Assembly: GCA_033063855.1 (NCBI GenBank)
Contig: CP093830.1
Location: 21,204,854-21,268,853, forward strand
From: Smittia aterrima
Taxonomy: Eukaryota; Arthropoda; Insecta; Diptera; Chironomidae
DNA: 64,000 nucleotides
Direction: 5' to 3'
Position numbers and translations under genes: made by a program. Positions 14,251-24,223 of this stretch are shown piece by piece. Every line of letters starts with the position of its first letter. Within the stretch, counting starts at the first letter, position 1. A model generated the notes under the pieces. It was not told the DNA's origin, made no database searches, and saw only the letters and a list, made by a program, of their open reading frames with translations.

Positions 14251-15365
14251 ATCACTGTCGGAGACAAGAACTCGCGTGATTTAAACGAACGATTCATCTT
14301 TTTATGTTGTTACATCTATCACAAAATTAAAAGCCAATCAGTCATATCGCTCTTGGCTTACTCACCGTCATCACATAAAGTTAAAGGTACTTGAGACTCT
14401 CTTACACATTACACAACCTAATCTCTTCCGTCGAAAGTTTTGTAGTTTTATGCAAATATTTCAGTCGACTCGTGACAGAATCGTTCTATCCTCGTCAATA
14501 AAGAATCTTTTCGCGTGCGACAGGAAGTTTATTGATTTGAAATAATCAAAGGAAACAGACGAATTGTGTAAAATCCTTCGCAACCACTCACGATTAAATA
14601 TCTTTCTGTCATTCCTAATCAGAAACTCGCTTCGGATAGCGAACGCTCAAATTGATTTTTCTGCTCATTATTGTTTCATAAAAAGTTTCCTTTTATAAAT
14701 TATGACCTCCTTGAAAATCGATTTATTATTGTTAGCGCTTTGGTCTTGAAAATATTGAACACACTTGTCGCTCTTTCGACTGATCACATTGAGCTTTCCC
14801 TCCCATCAGCTTTTACCAACTGAAAGAATCTGAATTGTAAAAGAGAAACATGCCAACAGCAAGGGGAAATGTTAATACGAGTAGTATTTTCCATACGTTA
14901 AAGGTTTGAAGATTTACTTAAGTGTCATCGCTCATTCGTTTCATATCCCATCGTTTAAAAGCTTTCTTTCAAAACTTACAACATAAAAAAAAAGCTTTCT
15001 CGAGTTGCATAAACTCAAGGCGTAATCAACAAGCCGTTCGTGAATATCTGAAGAGAGACAGAAGCTTCTCTGATGTGTTCGCAAACGGCTTTCCCATTCA
15101 CACGCGTCCTTCAAACAGCGATTTATGATTTACCTAACAAACCTCAAACAAAAATCGATGCTACAATCACATCAGTCAGACAAGACAGGAATGAAAGCAT
15201 TTTCATATTGTAAACGTAAAATGAAAACACGAACATGCAGTCACGTCATTTGAGTTTTATAAGTTCACACCATCGACTACAAATCTAATCAAGAAAATGA
15301 ATTTTGTAATTAAAATTTTTCTCTTCTTTCGAAATTTTACATTGAAACGTGATTAGTATCGAGAG
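14251..15365. other. Intergenic or 5' intron sequence, nothing recognised
   Basis: AT-rich sequence with no convincing exon. The 68-codon open frame at 14922-15128 is Arg/Ser/Lys-rich and unsupported. If the small ORF upstream is an alternative first exon, this stretch is intronic. Confidence 0.4.
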
Positions 15366-16854
15366 ATGGTTAACAATTGGAATCCGTGGGGTCAGCCTGG
15401 AAACGGCGCGCCTAATAACGACATAAGGATACGAAACCTTGAGATGGACGGTCTTTATCCAGTCAATAAAAGTGTACTGTAGCTCTCTTTAGATTGTTTT
15501 TGTTCTTTTGTTTCATTCAAAAGGAAATTTCAACTTTTAAATAATTTTAAATTTCATTTTAGGTCGTGCGAAAGTCGAATACTCTTCCTCGCTCAACGAA
15601 GAGTAAATATTACTGCCCAGGAATCATGACTGGAGTGTCTGGAGGTTCAGGAGCTCCAATTCGTAATGAATCGGGACGAATGCTTATTCCACTCAGCGAA
15701 GATCCGTCGATAACATTCGGAGAGTCAACAAGGAATTATGTTGACAAAGATTTGAGATATCGAACGTCTCACGCGGAACAAAACGCTTACAGACAAGAAC
15801 TCGATCGAATGGTTGAAGATAAAAAGCGAATAAGCTACAACGAGAAGTACGGACAGAGATCAGGATTTGGAAATGTAAGAAACTCATTTTTCTCAAGAAC
15901 TTTGATGAATTTAAATCTTTCAGCAAATGGAACCTGATCCTTGGGGTCGACCAGGGCCTGGCGGAGCTCCTTGGAGAGATCCTAAGAATGTTGGCCAAAA
16001 CTTTTTAAACTCAATGGGATGGACGACAAAGGACACGCTGAGAAACATTAATAACGAGATAAACGATACACATCGTCAACCAAAATATTCTCCGCCAAAT
16101 TACAATAAGCAGCCGATGAAATGTTGCGATCGTTGTTCTTGCGAGTGTATCAAGAAAATCGAGAACACAATTCTCCGATCAACGAGTCCACCAAAAGCAA
16201 AGGAGAATTATCGCATTGATGTTGATGAATCTTCATTCAAATCTCCAAAGAAGGTTCCACATTACGCTCTGCCAATTCCAAATCAATGCAATCGACAGCA
16301 ACTCGAGCAACTCCAGTCATCGCAAAATATGTCTTCCAGATCAAAGCCTAAATTATCTCCAGTTAAAAAGCCATCGAGAACTTCTATCGTCAGTGGCGGA
16401 GTTGAGCTTGTTCCTCTCATGGCTAAACGACGAGACGATCGACCAATTTCCTTGTCAACGACGGACATCACGAAATATAAAATCAATAAAAGTAGGTAAA
16501 GATCAGAAATTCGATTTGATTGATAACGAGAGGTCGAGACTAATGAAATAATTTATTCTTTAGCTGGCAGGATGGAAATCCAGAATACTTAAACGACCTC
16601 GATCGTCAAATTATGCAGAAAGAGAGATTACGCCGAGTAATTTAATTATTCATTTATTTCCTTTTAAATTTCTTTTAAATCTTTTTTAGATGTCACGTGA
16701 ACGAGATGAAGAAACGAGTCGCAGTCATTTCCAAAACTTTGACAACTTCTGGGGTCGACCAGGTTGCGGCGCTCCACAACAAAATAAGAACAAACTGAGA
16801 CTAGACGATTTGCTTTATAACGCTCCGATGTATGAGCATTATCAAGCATATTAG
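15366..16854 (+). CDS. Unrecognised 409-residue protein with three W-G-x-P-G-x-G-A-P motifs (CSPP1-like to be tested)
   Basis: Five exons, all phase-consistent: 15366-15473, 15563-15874, 15924-16495, 16564-16636 and 16690-16854. The first intron uses a weak donor (gtactg). The most obvious feature is a repeated block, NPWGQPGNGAP at the N-terminus, DPWGRPGPGGAP near residue 142 and NFWGRPGCGAP near the C-terminus. A looser GGSGAP sits near residue 54. Between the blocks are charged, Arg/Glu-rich stretches that could form short helices, a Cys cluster (CCDRCSCEC) and Ser/Pro-rich linkers. No membrane segment or signal peptide is seen. The spaced tryptophan/glycine blocks remind me of centrosome and spindle-pole proteins of the CSPP1 type. 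That is a memory-based suggestion, not a demonstrated homology. The gene model is good; the function is unknown. Confidence 0.82.
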
Positions 16855-17684
16855 TCGGCGATTGAAAATTCAAGAACCTTTCATTGCTTTACGAAAGACG
16901 AAAGCAATCAGAGAAAGTTTCGAATGAGAAGTTGTGGGACTTGTTAAAGATTTTTTGTTCACAAAAAGCTTTTGAACTTTAAAATTTTGTTGATCTGTAA
17001 AATTCCGTTTTAAATGTAAATAACTTTATCAACTCGTTAACTATCGCGCATCACAGCTTTTTGAATTTCACTCAAACTGAAGATAACAAAACCAGAGCCA
17101 ACAAATTTCTCGACGAATAATTTTGAGTTTCCAGCTTTGAAGCTGAATTTACATCAGAAATTGTTTAAATGCATTTTAAATCACAATAAATTTATTCGTC
17201 GATCGAAGAGTGAAATTGTTTTGAACTAATTTTGTTTTTCCAGTTGCAATTAAATTGTTTCAGTTGCATTTTATGATTAATCTAAAGTACCTGCTCTTTC
17301 CCTTAAGGGCGATCACCAGAGTTACGAACAACGGGTCCACAGTGTGCTAAAGAAAGACAGGAAACAAGCAACTGGTGCAACCCACAATAATACAACATCT
17401 CTAAGGATGAGGGAGACCATTTTGAAGTCAATAATATAAAAAAACTATACCTGAACTTGTTACCTGAAATTTATTACAAAGAATCTTAGTTTAAGAATGA
17501 AGTTAATCCCTTGGAAATACCTAAATTTTAAAGCCGTCTCAGGTTTGTTCTCCTTTTCTTATTTCGAAACGATTTTCTTAACTGAGAAGTTAGTCTTAAC
17601 GAGAAATCTCAACAAGAAGCATCGAAGGTAAAATCATAGAAAAATATTTTGTTTCTTGTGGAAAATTCTTTAAATTTCTTTTAG
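16855..17684. other. Intergenic region with 5' UTR exon of the receptor-like gene
   Basis: This holds the 3' UTR of the preceding gene and the leader of the next one. A probable leader exon ends at 17627 with donor gtaaaa, and a 57 bp intron runs to the acceptor immediately before the ATG at 17685. I scanned for the Cys-x2-Cys patterns of a nuclear-receptor DNA-binding domain and found none. A stretch around 17285-17420 is less AT-rich than its surroundings and contains the palindrome CCCTTAAGGG at 17300; it is unexplained. Confidence 0.45.
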
Positions 17685-18383
17685 ATGACATCACATTCAG
17701 AAATCTTCGAAAAGTTTATCTTGGAAAACGCTGCCAATGTTTTGTTAAAGAATGTTGACTTCCTTAAGGATCTTGCGCCATTCACGCAACTAACCATTCC
17801 AGACCAACTTTTACTTCTCGAGGAGTCGTGGCGCGAACTCTTCATCATCGGCATTGCTGAGTGGTCAACGCAACTTCCAAACAATTTAAATAATATAGCC
17901 TTTAAGCTCAACACAGCTGGCTATCACATTACGTCGAAGAATTCAACTGAGATAGTTCAAGAGATCCAAGCATTACAAATAATTCTCGATAAGTTTAGTA
18001 AGATGAATGTTAACAGAAATGAATACGTTTGTCTACGGTCAATTGCTTTATACAAAACAGAGTTCAGCAATAACAGCAGCGACAATTCGTCACCGGATTT
18101 GTCTCAAAATGATTCAACATCGACATCGGGTTTCAGGAAAACTTTGCAAGAGCCATCCAAAGTAAAGGATCTTCAAAGAAATGCAAGAGACGCGCTATCA
18201 ATTGAGATCTACGAACGCTACAGAGGAATTGATCACGAAACTCGTTACAAGGATTTCCTTGCTTTTCTGCCGTCGCTTAAACTTGTTTCAACGATCGAGG
18301 AACTGTTTTTTCGTAAAATTAAAAGTGGGGACGTTCCCCTAGTAAGACTTCTCATCTCCATGTACAATCATAGGCCCCAATAG
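17685..18383 (+). CDS. DBD-less nuclear receptor, TLX/tailless (NR2E)-type ligand-binding domain only
   Basis: A single coding exon encodes 232 residues. The protein reads as an NR2E ligand-binding domain from helix 3 onward. The helix 3-4 signature (FTQLTIPDQLLLLEESWRE) is at about residues 33-51. EIQALQIILDKF follows near residue 90, and the C-terminal block FLAFLPSLKL...IEELFFRK...VPLVRLLISMY is the helix 10-12 region of the TLX/tailless family. Residues about 130-155 are a Ser/Asn-rich insert. There is no zinc-finger DNA-binding domain. The ATG directly follows a splice acceptor. The frame is closed upstream both with splicing (TGA at 17583 in the leader) and without it (TAG at 17682). 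An AATAAA lies at 18418. A receptor of this kind could act as a DAX-1/SHP-like partner or corepressor. That role is inference; the family is clear. Confidence 0.88.
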   Translation: MTSHSEIFEKFILENAANVLLKNVDFLKDLAPFTQLTIPDQLLLLEESWRELFIIGIAEWSTQLPNNLNNIAFKLNTAGYHITSKNSTEIVQEIQALQIILDKFSKMNVNRNEYVCLRSIALYKTEFSNNSSDNSSPDLSQNDSTSTSGFRKTLQEPSKVKDLQRNARDALSIEIYERYRGIDHETRYKDFLAFLPSLKLVSTIEELFFRKIKSGDVPLVRLLISMYNHRPQ

Positions 18384-19158
18384 TTTTAAATCTTTTGTTT
18401 TGAATTGAACTTGAATTAATAAAGTCGAAGGAGTAAAACCAATTAATTTTTCATTTGCAATGAAACGTTTTCTATTTTATTCTTCAGACATTTAACATTT
18501 TCATTGACACTGACCTACATTTCTCAAATAACTAAGTCATCAGAAAATAGCTGTGCTGATGATAAAAAGCGACAAAATTTTCTCAGCTGAGCTCGAGTGT
18601 TTTGTGTTTGCACATTTTTAATTGATCAGTTTTTCTTTTAATATCTAAACAACTGAAACAATTTCAACGAAAGTTTCTTAACAAAGTCATTTTAATTGTC
18701 GATATGGTGACCATTAAATAATTTTCTTATTGTCTTGAGTTACATCAAATATTTTCCTGATTATATCAATTGATTCTCTGTCGGCTACGCAAAGTTATTG
18801 CATTTAACTTAATTTTCATTGGAACTCATAAAACTTTGCGTGTTGACGATTGTTGATTAAACATTTGTGCAAGGTTCTTGTCTGAAACGACAAGCGGATA
18901 GAAAGGAAAGTGGCGAGAGTGAGTTGTGCATCTTGTTCACATTAACGAGGACGATTTCTGCATAAAACAATTTCTAACGAACATCAAAGAAGGAGAAACT
19001 GAGTGAAAAACAAAATACTGAGTGGAATCATAAAAGCTTCGATTAAAATTAAACATAAAATATCTGCAGACTTCATTGAAATGCCATCATCCATTCCCGC
19101 TCGTGACACGCGCACCTTCGTTGATCCATTCATTTATTTATCGTTAAATTGATGTCTT
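18384..19158. other. Convergent intergenic region
   Basis: This AT-rich stretch holds the 3' UTR and AATAAA of the receptor-like gene and, on the other strand, the 3' UTR of the glutamate carrier gene (TTTATT near 19131 is a minus-strand poly(A) signal candidate). No further gene was seen. Confidence 0.5.
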
Positions 19159-21018
19159 TTAATTAGTTTGGACACCCAATAAGCGTTCAGCCACTCCAAG
19201 GAAGTAAACTGTTTGAGCGATACCGAAGAGAGGAGCAATGACAATCATTCGGCATAAACCTCCTTTGAAGAATGCAGTGATGCCTTCGTGTTTCAATGTT
19301 TTACTAGAAAAAAACAAAGATAAGTTCATGAAGAAACTTTTATCAAGTCCAGTGACTCACGTTATGCAATCAGCAACTCCATTGAAGACCATTTCTCCTT
19401 CTGCTTTCTTCAATGCTTGTAAACGAGTCTTAATGACGTCAAATGGATTGACTGCGAGTGCGGCCATTGAACCAGCAGCGCAACCTGACAAGAATGAAAC
19501 GTAGAATGCAGCATCGGTGCTTCCCTCGCTTTTTCTTGGTCCAAATTGATTTAGAGTTGCGAATAATGGGAAATACACAACTGAGAAGCTGACATCTCTA
19601 AGAGCAGTCTAAAAAATGATTTCATTAGTTTCGATTTTGGAATAAAATGTCGAAGAATTTACAGCTCCAGTTCCTTTGTACAATCCAGCGATTCCTTTCG
19701 TCTTAAGAAGCTCTAATGCGATTTGACTTGCTGACACTTTAGGAAGAGTCTTTCCAGCAGCTTTAGCTTGAGCAGCTAATCGTCCAGCGTCTTGCATCTG
19801 AATCTTAAGAAGCTCCATTGGCGTTGTGATAACAATCTGACAGAGACCGGCTAAACCGCCAGCAGCCATTTGACTAGTAATTGGAAGCTGACCATCTTTC
19901 GTTGTCAAGTGATGACGGAAGTAATCATTAGCTGCCAATTTGATGGCTTTTTCCGGCGTGATGAGAAGAATGTTCACAGCTGATCCACGATACATTCCGA
20001 AGTAACCCTCGGCCTTGTACGTTTTCTTGAAGCAATCCAGCCTGAAATGATTAGAAGATAATTATCACGAAGGCTGTCATCTCATCGTGCGTGACACGGC
20101 TATTTGATCTAAGTTTCTTTTTAATTACTGAGTGTTTCGTTGCCATCCCAAACAGAAAAAAAAACAACGAAAAAAAAAATCTATTTTTATAACTCGACGG
20201 AAAGTATCGCGAAAATAAGACAACAAAATCGCCGGGTGCAGAAAAGAGTTGTCTACGAAATCGCGAAAATGCAAGAGGAATGTGAACTCTTGAGGTCAAC
20301 GTTTGTTTGCATTCTGTGATTTGAGAAATGTTTCGTTTCTTAAAGTGAGTGACTTACATATTTTTGTACATTTTCTCGCCATTCGCTCCCACTTGTTGGT
20401 TCTGCAAACGGGTTTTGACAAGGTCGAGAGGGAAGACACATGACACTCCAATGATACCTGCAAACAAAGAAATGTTTTTAAGCAAACGACAACTTTTAGA
20501 TTCATTTTCTTATTCACCTGCGATTCCTCCGTTGATAATTTTCGGAACCAATCTAGAGCGAGAAAAATAAATTATCAAAAAATTTCGAGTGCGATTGAGA
20601 TTGACGAACGTCAATTGATTTAATCAAAAAAATCATCAAACCAAGAAAATGTTTTTACAAACACTTAACGTCGGTGCTATAAACACTTAGCAGCATCTTC
20701 CAAATTCTGGTTATGCAAAATTATTGATTTTTACGTTCTGTCCGACTTTGCCAGTTTAATTTTTTTGAGAACATGTTTCATCGAATCGAACGACATGGCA
20801 ACAGCGATATCAGAAGTTGTAAGACTATGCTGTTATCTTCTTAATTGGTAATCAACTCATGATCCAACTATGTCGTAAATCACTTGTCGGTGGCAATCTC
20901 CAATTGATTTTTAACTTGTCTTTCTTATCACTACTCAACAATAACAAAGTCTAAGTTGCGTGTTCGTTACTTACGAGAATTGCTTTGGAGCATTCTGTGT
21001 TGCGGATGGTGAAGTCAT
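19159..21018 (-). CDS. Mitochondrial glutamate carrier (SLC25A22/SLC25A18, GC1-type)
   Basis: Six exons on the minus strand: 20975-21018, 20518-20552, 20358-20457, 19663-20041, 19361-19608 and 19159-19303. They encode 316 residues with consistent phases. The product is a six-helix inner-membrane carrier with three repeats, each marked by the family signature P-x-[DE]-x-x-[KR]: FPLDLVKTR, TPMELLKIQ and NPFDVIKTR. The N-terminal KIINGGIAG and the block LITPEKAIKLAANDYFRHHL match the glutamate carrier subfamily, which imports glutamate with a proton. The length is typical. The start is the ATG in the small first exon (MTSPSATQNAPK), which is followed by a good donor. The choice between SLC25A22 and A18 is not meaningful in an insect. 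Confidence 0.95.
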
Positions 21019-21263
21019 TATTTATGAGTTCTGTGCTTTAGTTTTGGAGTTGATTCAGAGCCAAAACACGGACGAAATAAAATATTCACGAAGGAACTGC
21101 TGAGTTGATTGAATGAAACTGATCTTAGGAAATCCCCGTCGTTCCAATGAAATCTTTTTTCTTTCCCAAAAATGCTTCCAATGGAAATTTGAATTTTTCG
21201 TTAAAACCAAAAACCCCAAAACAATTGAAAATCTTTTTACATACACTTTCCGTGCTTTAATTA

Positions 21264-21472
21264 TGATCTAGAAATTGAACATAAAAATATTTTGAAATTC
21301 TATTTATTTCATAAACAAATTAATCTCTTTTCATTTGAATAATTATTTTAACAATCCTTTTTAATTGAATTTAATTTAATCAATAAGTTTTTCTTAGAAT
21401 TTTCCGATGTTGACGCAATTTATTTTAATTAGCAATATTCAAAGAAAATAAAATGCAGAACAACCAACAAAG
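21264..21472. repeat. Dispersed repeat, copy 1
   Basis: It begins TGATCTAGAA and is closely matched by the segment at 22371-22524 in the same orientation. Shared blocks include 'aaattaatctcttttcattt' and 'ccgatgttgacgcaatttat'. This copy has roughly 40 extra bases (an AT-rich stretch around 21360-21400) absent from the other. It lies about 250 bp upstream of the glutamate carrier start codon. No coding capacity is evident, and it may be a remnant of a non-autonomous element. Confidence 0.7.
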
Positions 21473-22001
21473 TGACCAAATAGTTCCAAATTGATAGTTG
21501 CTTAAAAATAAAATTATTGTCTTAAAATTGAAAATTTTCCTAGTTTTTCCTTGAAAGCTTTAGCCAAGACTTATTTTTAAATTATCTCGCTAACGCTCGT
21601 TGTTGATAAAGCTTTTGTTTCTCAATTTTTTGCGTTTATATCGTTTGCCCCTCCTGATAGAAAATCATATTCCTGTTCAACAAAGTTGTCTCCACAACGC
21701 AGTAATGTTAAATTAAGATGGGGGGTGTGTCGGCTCGACAAGTTTCCGACTGAAATTAAAGTTGATTTTCTGGGCTCACCCCATGGTGAAAGTTAGATCC
21801 TTCTCCTGGAAATCGTCAGGCCACGTCTTGTGATGCTTTTTACTTATCAGCCGTTTAGCACACGACGTTCACTTAATTAAAAAATTATTTTTATCAATCG
21901 CGAAAAAATTTGTTTGGTAGACGGCAAATAAAATGTTTCATTGATTACAAAGTTGATAGGGCGATCTCGTGGTATTCCCAATGGGAATAACCTGAAGATT
22001 A

Positions 22002-22054
22002 CCATTGGGAGATTTCTGTGAAATATCAACATATTTCACCGAAATCTCCCATGG
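22002..22054. repeat. Hairpin inverted repeat, arms about 24-25 nt, 4 nt loop
   Basis: The arm at 22002-22026 (CCATTGGGAGATTTCTGTG...) pairs with 22031-22054, with one mismatch and one extra base, leaving the loop CAAC. Flanking copies of CCCA-ATGGG just outside (21978-21985 and around 22051-22066) extend the symmetry. It could be a folded-back MITE fragment, a small-RNA precursor or a strong cruciform. It sits between the two copies of the dispersed repeat. Confidence 0.7.
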
Positions 22055-22370
22055 GAATTTCCCATTTTTAATGTCACGATGACTTTTTTTAATGTCTCCA
22101 ACGAGCCTTTCAAAGTAAATAAAATCAAAATCTCGCTATTCATTGACGATGATTGGTGATTAAACTTGAGATGATAGAAACATCTGTTACACAACAAGAT
22201 CGCATCAGTTGATACTCAAAAAGTAAGAGCTAGAAGGGAAGAGCCATGACGTTCATTGCGTGACAAATTTTGTCAATGACATCGTCTAATCAATCAAAAA
22301 TGTTATCCTTTTGGACGATTTGCGAAAAACTGCGACATTTCACATAAAAATTGAGACACGACTGTGATCA

Positions 22371-22524
22371 TGATCTAGAAACTGAACATAAAAATATCTC
22401 TTATCTAAACAAATTAATCTCTTTTCATTTGAATAATCAATTTAACAATCCTTTTTCCGATGTTGACGCAATTTATTTTAGTTAGCAATTTTTTAAGGAA
22501 ATAAAATACAGAACAGCCAACACA
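22371..22524. repeat. Dispersed repeat, copy 2
   Basis: Direct-orientation partner of the segment at 21264-21472, about 1.1 kb away and recognisably similar along its length. It lies about 260 bp upstream of the secreted-protein gene. A minus-strand frame runs through it but is interrupted in the other copy, so I do not treat it as coding. Confidence 0.7.
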
Positions 22525-22781
22525 TTGTTCCGAAGCATTTAGTTCCTTATCAAATATTTTCATTACAAGTGATATACGTACAGCTGCCGAAACCCGCAAA
22601 ATTTGAATACAACGCGGGAGGGCTACAAATAGACACATGTAAAAGAAAGTTTATTGTAGAATCTCTGTAGCTGTTTTAAATAAAAAAAAAAGATTTTCAT
22701 TTCAATAAATAGAATCGAATTGAATAGATTTCTTCAGTTTAAAGACAGAGCTCCACAATTAATCATCATCAAAGTTTAAAT

Positions 22782-23404
22782 ATGTGAGTGAAATATTTGT
22801 TATAATTATTTTTGAAGTGAATAAATTTTAAATATTCTGACTTTTCACTACATTTAAACAAAATAGGAGGTCCCTCCTTTTGCTTGCAATCTTGGTAATA
22901 AAGGCCAATCACATCTTTGCTGACAATGTCTTGCCAATCGATGTAACAGACTCTCTACGATGTGCCATTCAATATTTGCAGAGTAGAAACGAACATGACA
23001 ATCTGTTTGATTTAGATGGTAAAGGTTTAGATGGTAGCGGCTCAGAGCAGGATGAAGTTTTTGATGGCAATTTGGATCAGAAGGAATGTGTTTTTTTAGT
23101 GAACGCAATAGTCGATGAAGCTTATGCGAGAATTCGCAACTATCTCCAAGGAAAATTGTTGTTCAAACGAACTGCAAATTGCATCATGGCCAACCTCAAA
23201 TGCGATAGCATGAAAACAACAATCTTACATCGCGCAACGATCATGCTGTTAGGGACTGCGAATATTGCACAAACGGCTAATGCTGAAGGTTTAAACACCC
23301 TCGCTACATTGAAAAAAAAACTCGACAAACAAATCATAGCATCACATAATAAGTGCATTCGAAATAATCCAAGAAATATCTTCCCAAGTGGTCGTTACAA
23401 GTAA
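22782..23404 (+). CDS. Secreted protein, 179 residues, unknown family; start codon split by an intron
   Basis: The long second exon opens in frame with no usable ATG. The upstream exon ends ...AT at 22783, followed by donor gtgagt. The second exon begins with G at 22867 after the acceptor aaatag. Joining them gives ATG AGG TCC, so the initiator is split two bases to one. The result begins MRSLLLLAILVIKANHIFA, a classic signal peptide with a plausible cleavage after residue 19. That fit is the main reason for this model. The mature chain has five cysteines (in RCAIQYL, KECVF, NCIMA, LKCDS and NKCIR), an acidic Gly/Asp-rich stretch (LDGKGLDGSGSEQDE) and a basic C-terminus. An AATAAA lies at 23478. 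I do not recognise the family. It resembles small, fast-evolving extracellular proteins of flies in general appearance only. Confidence 0.78.
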
Positions 23405-24223
23405 AAACATTTGCATTCCTTTAACTTTCTTGTTCTTCAGTTTTCGAAGAATGTAATTTGTCAAATATCTATTGGGAAATAAATTTATTACAATCGGGAA
23501 TCATATTTTTATTTCTTATGAACCAAATCATAAAATTTTCAGTTTTAACTAAGAACTTTTGTCAAACTGAACATTTCTTGTGCAGCGAATAAAAATAAAA
23601 ATAAAATTTAAATCGAGTGACTGCCATCGAGTGAGCATTTCTCAAACTGTTTTCCAATGAAATCTTCACAAAACTCTAAATTTAAAATTATTCGTTGCAA
23701 TATTCACAAATCGTGAAGTTTGCTGCGAATGAATTTTAAGTCACTCGCGCCTTTTACACGAAAAAAACAATCGTTGAAATGTCTCAGTAACGTTTCATCG
23801 TTTAACAAGTTCGCTTGATCTTTTTCAGTCTCGTGGATAATAGAAATAATTTTTTAAACGGCAACACGGTGTAATAAAAAACAATTCATCGCGGGTCACG
23901 TATCAAAGCAATAATTAAAAGAAGAGAAGAAGAAAGAACGTACTCATTGAGAATATTAAAAAAAAGCAACGAAGTTTATTTGTGCATTGTGTTTGCTTAG
24001 CTTATGATGGTTCTTGTTGTTAATTTATAAAACTGGAAGAAAAATATTCTTCAATAGAAAAAGCAAGATCGTTGAAAATTAAGAAGTCGAGAAAATAGTT
24101 TTAAGAAAAAGTCGATGCCTCGCTCTGACATGAAGTGCAGATAAAAAGATCAATAAAAAGTAATTAAATCTGGAAAATGCGCAGCTCGACATTGGATTGA
24201 ACGAGATTCCTGTCGAAGACACA
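23405..24223. other. Intergenic region and probable 5' UTR of the calpain-like gene
   Basis: It contains the secreted-protein 3' UTR, then AT-rich DNA. The frame of the first calpain-like exon is closed upstream by a TAA in the aaaagtaattaaatctgg stretch, which fixes the ATG at 24224 as the first usable start. Nothing else was recognised. Confidence 0.5.

Larger units (their letters stand above)
21019..22781. other. Intergenic region with repeats and a hairpin
   Basis: No gene was identified. The region carries a direct repeat pair and an almost perfect hairpin, annotated separately. The sequence between is very AT-rich. Short minus-strand frames at 21055-21246 and 22414-22638 are not convincing; the second lies inside one repeat copy. 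Confidence 0.5.

Noticed and set aside
22414..22638. Minus-strand 74-residue ORF over the second repeat copy
   Set aside because: The frame is broken in the other repeat copy, and the sequence has the look of AT-rich noise despite two cysteines.
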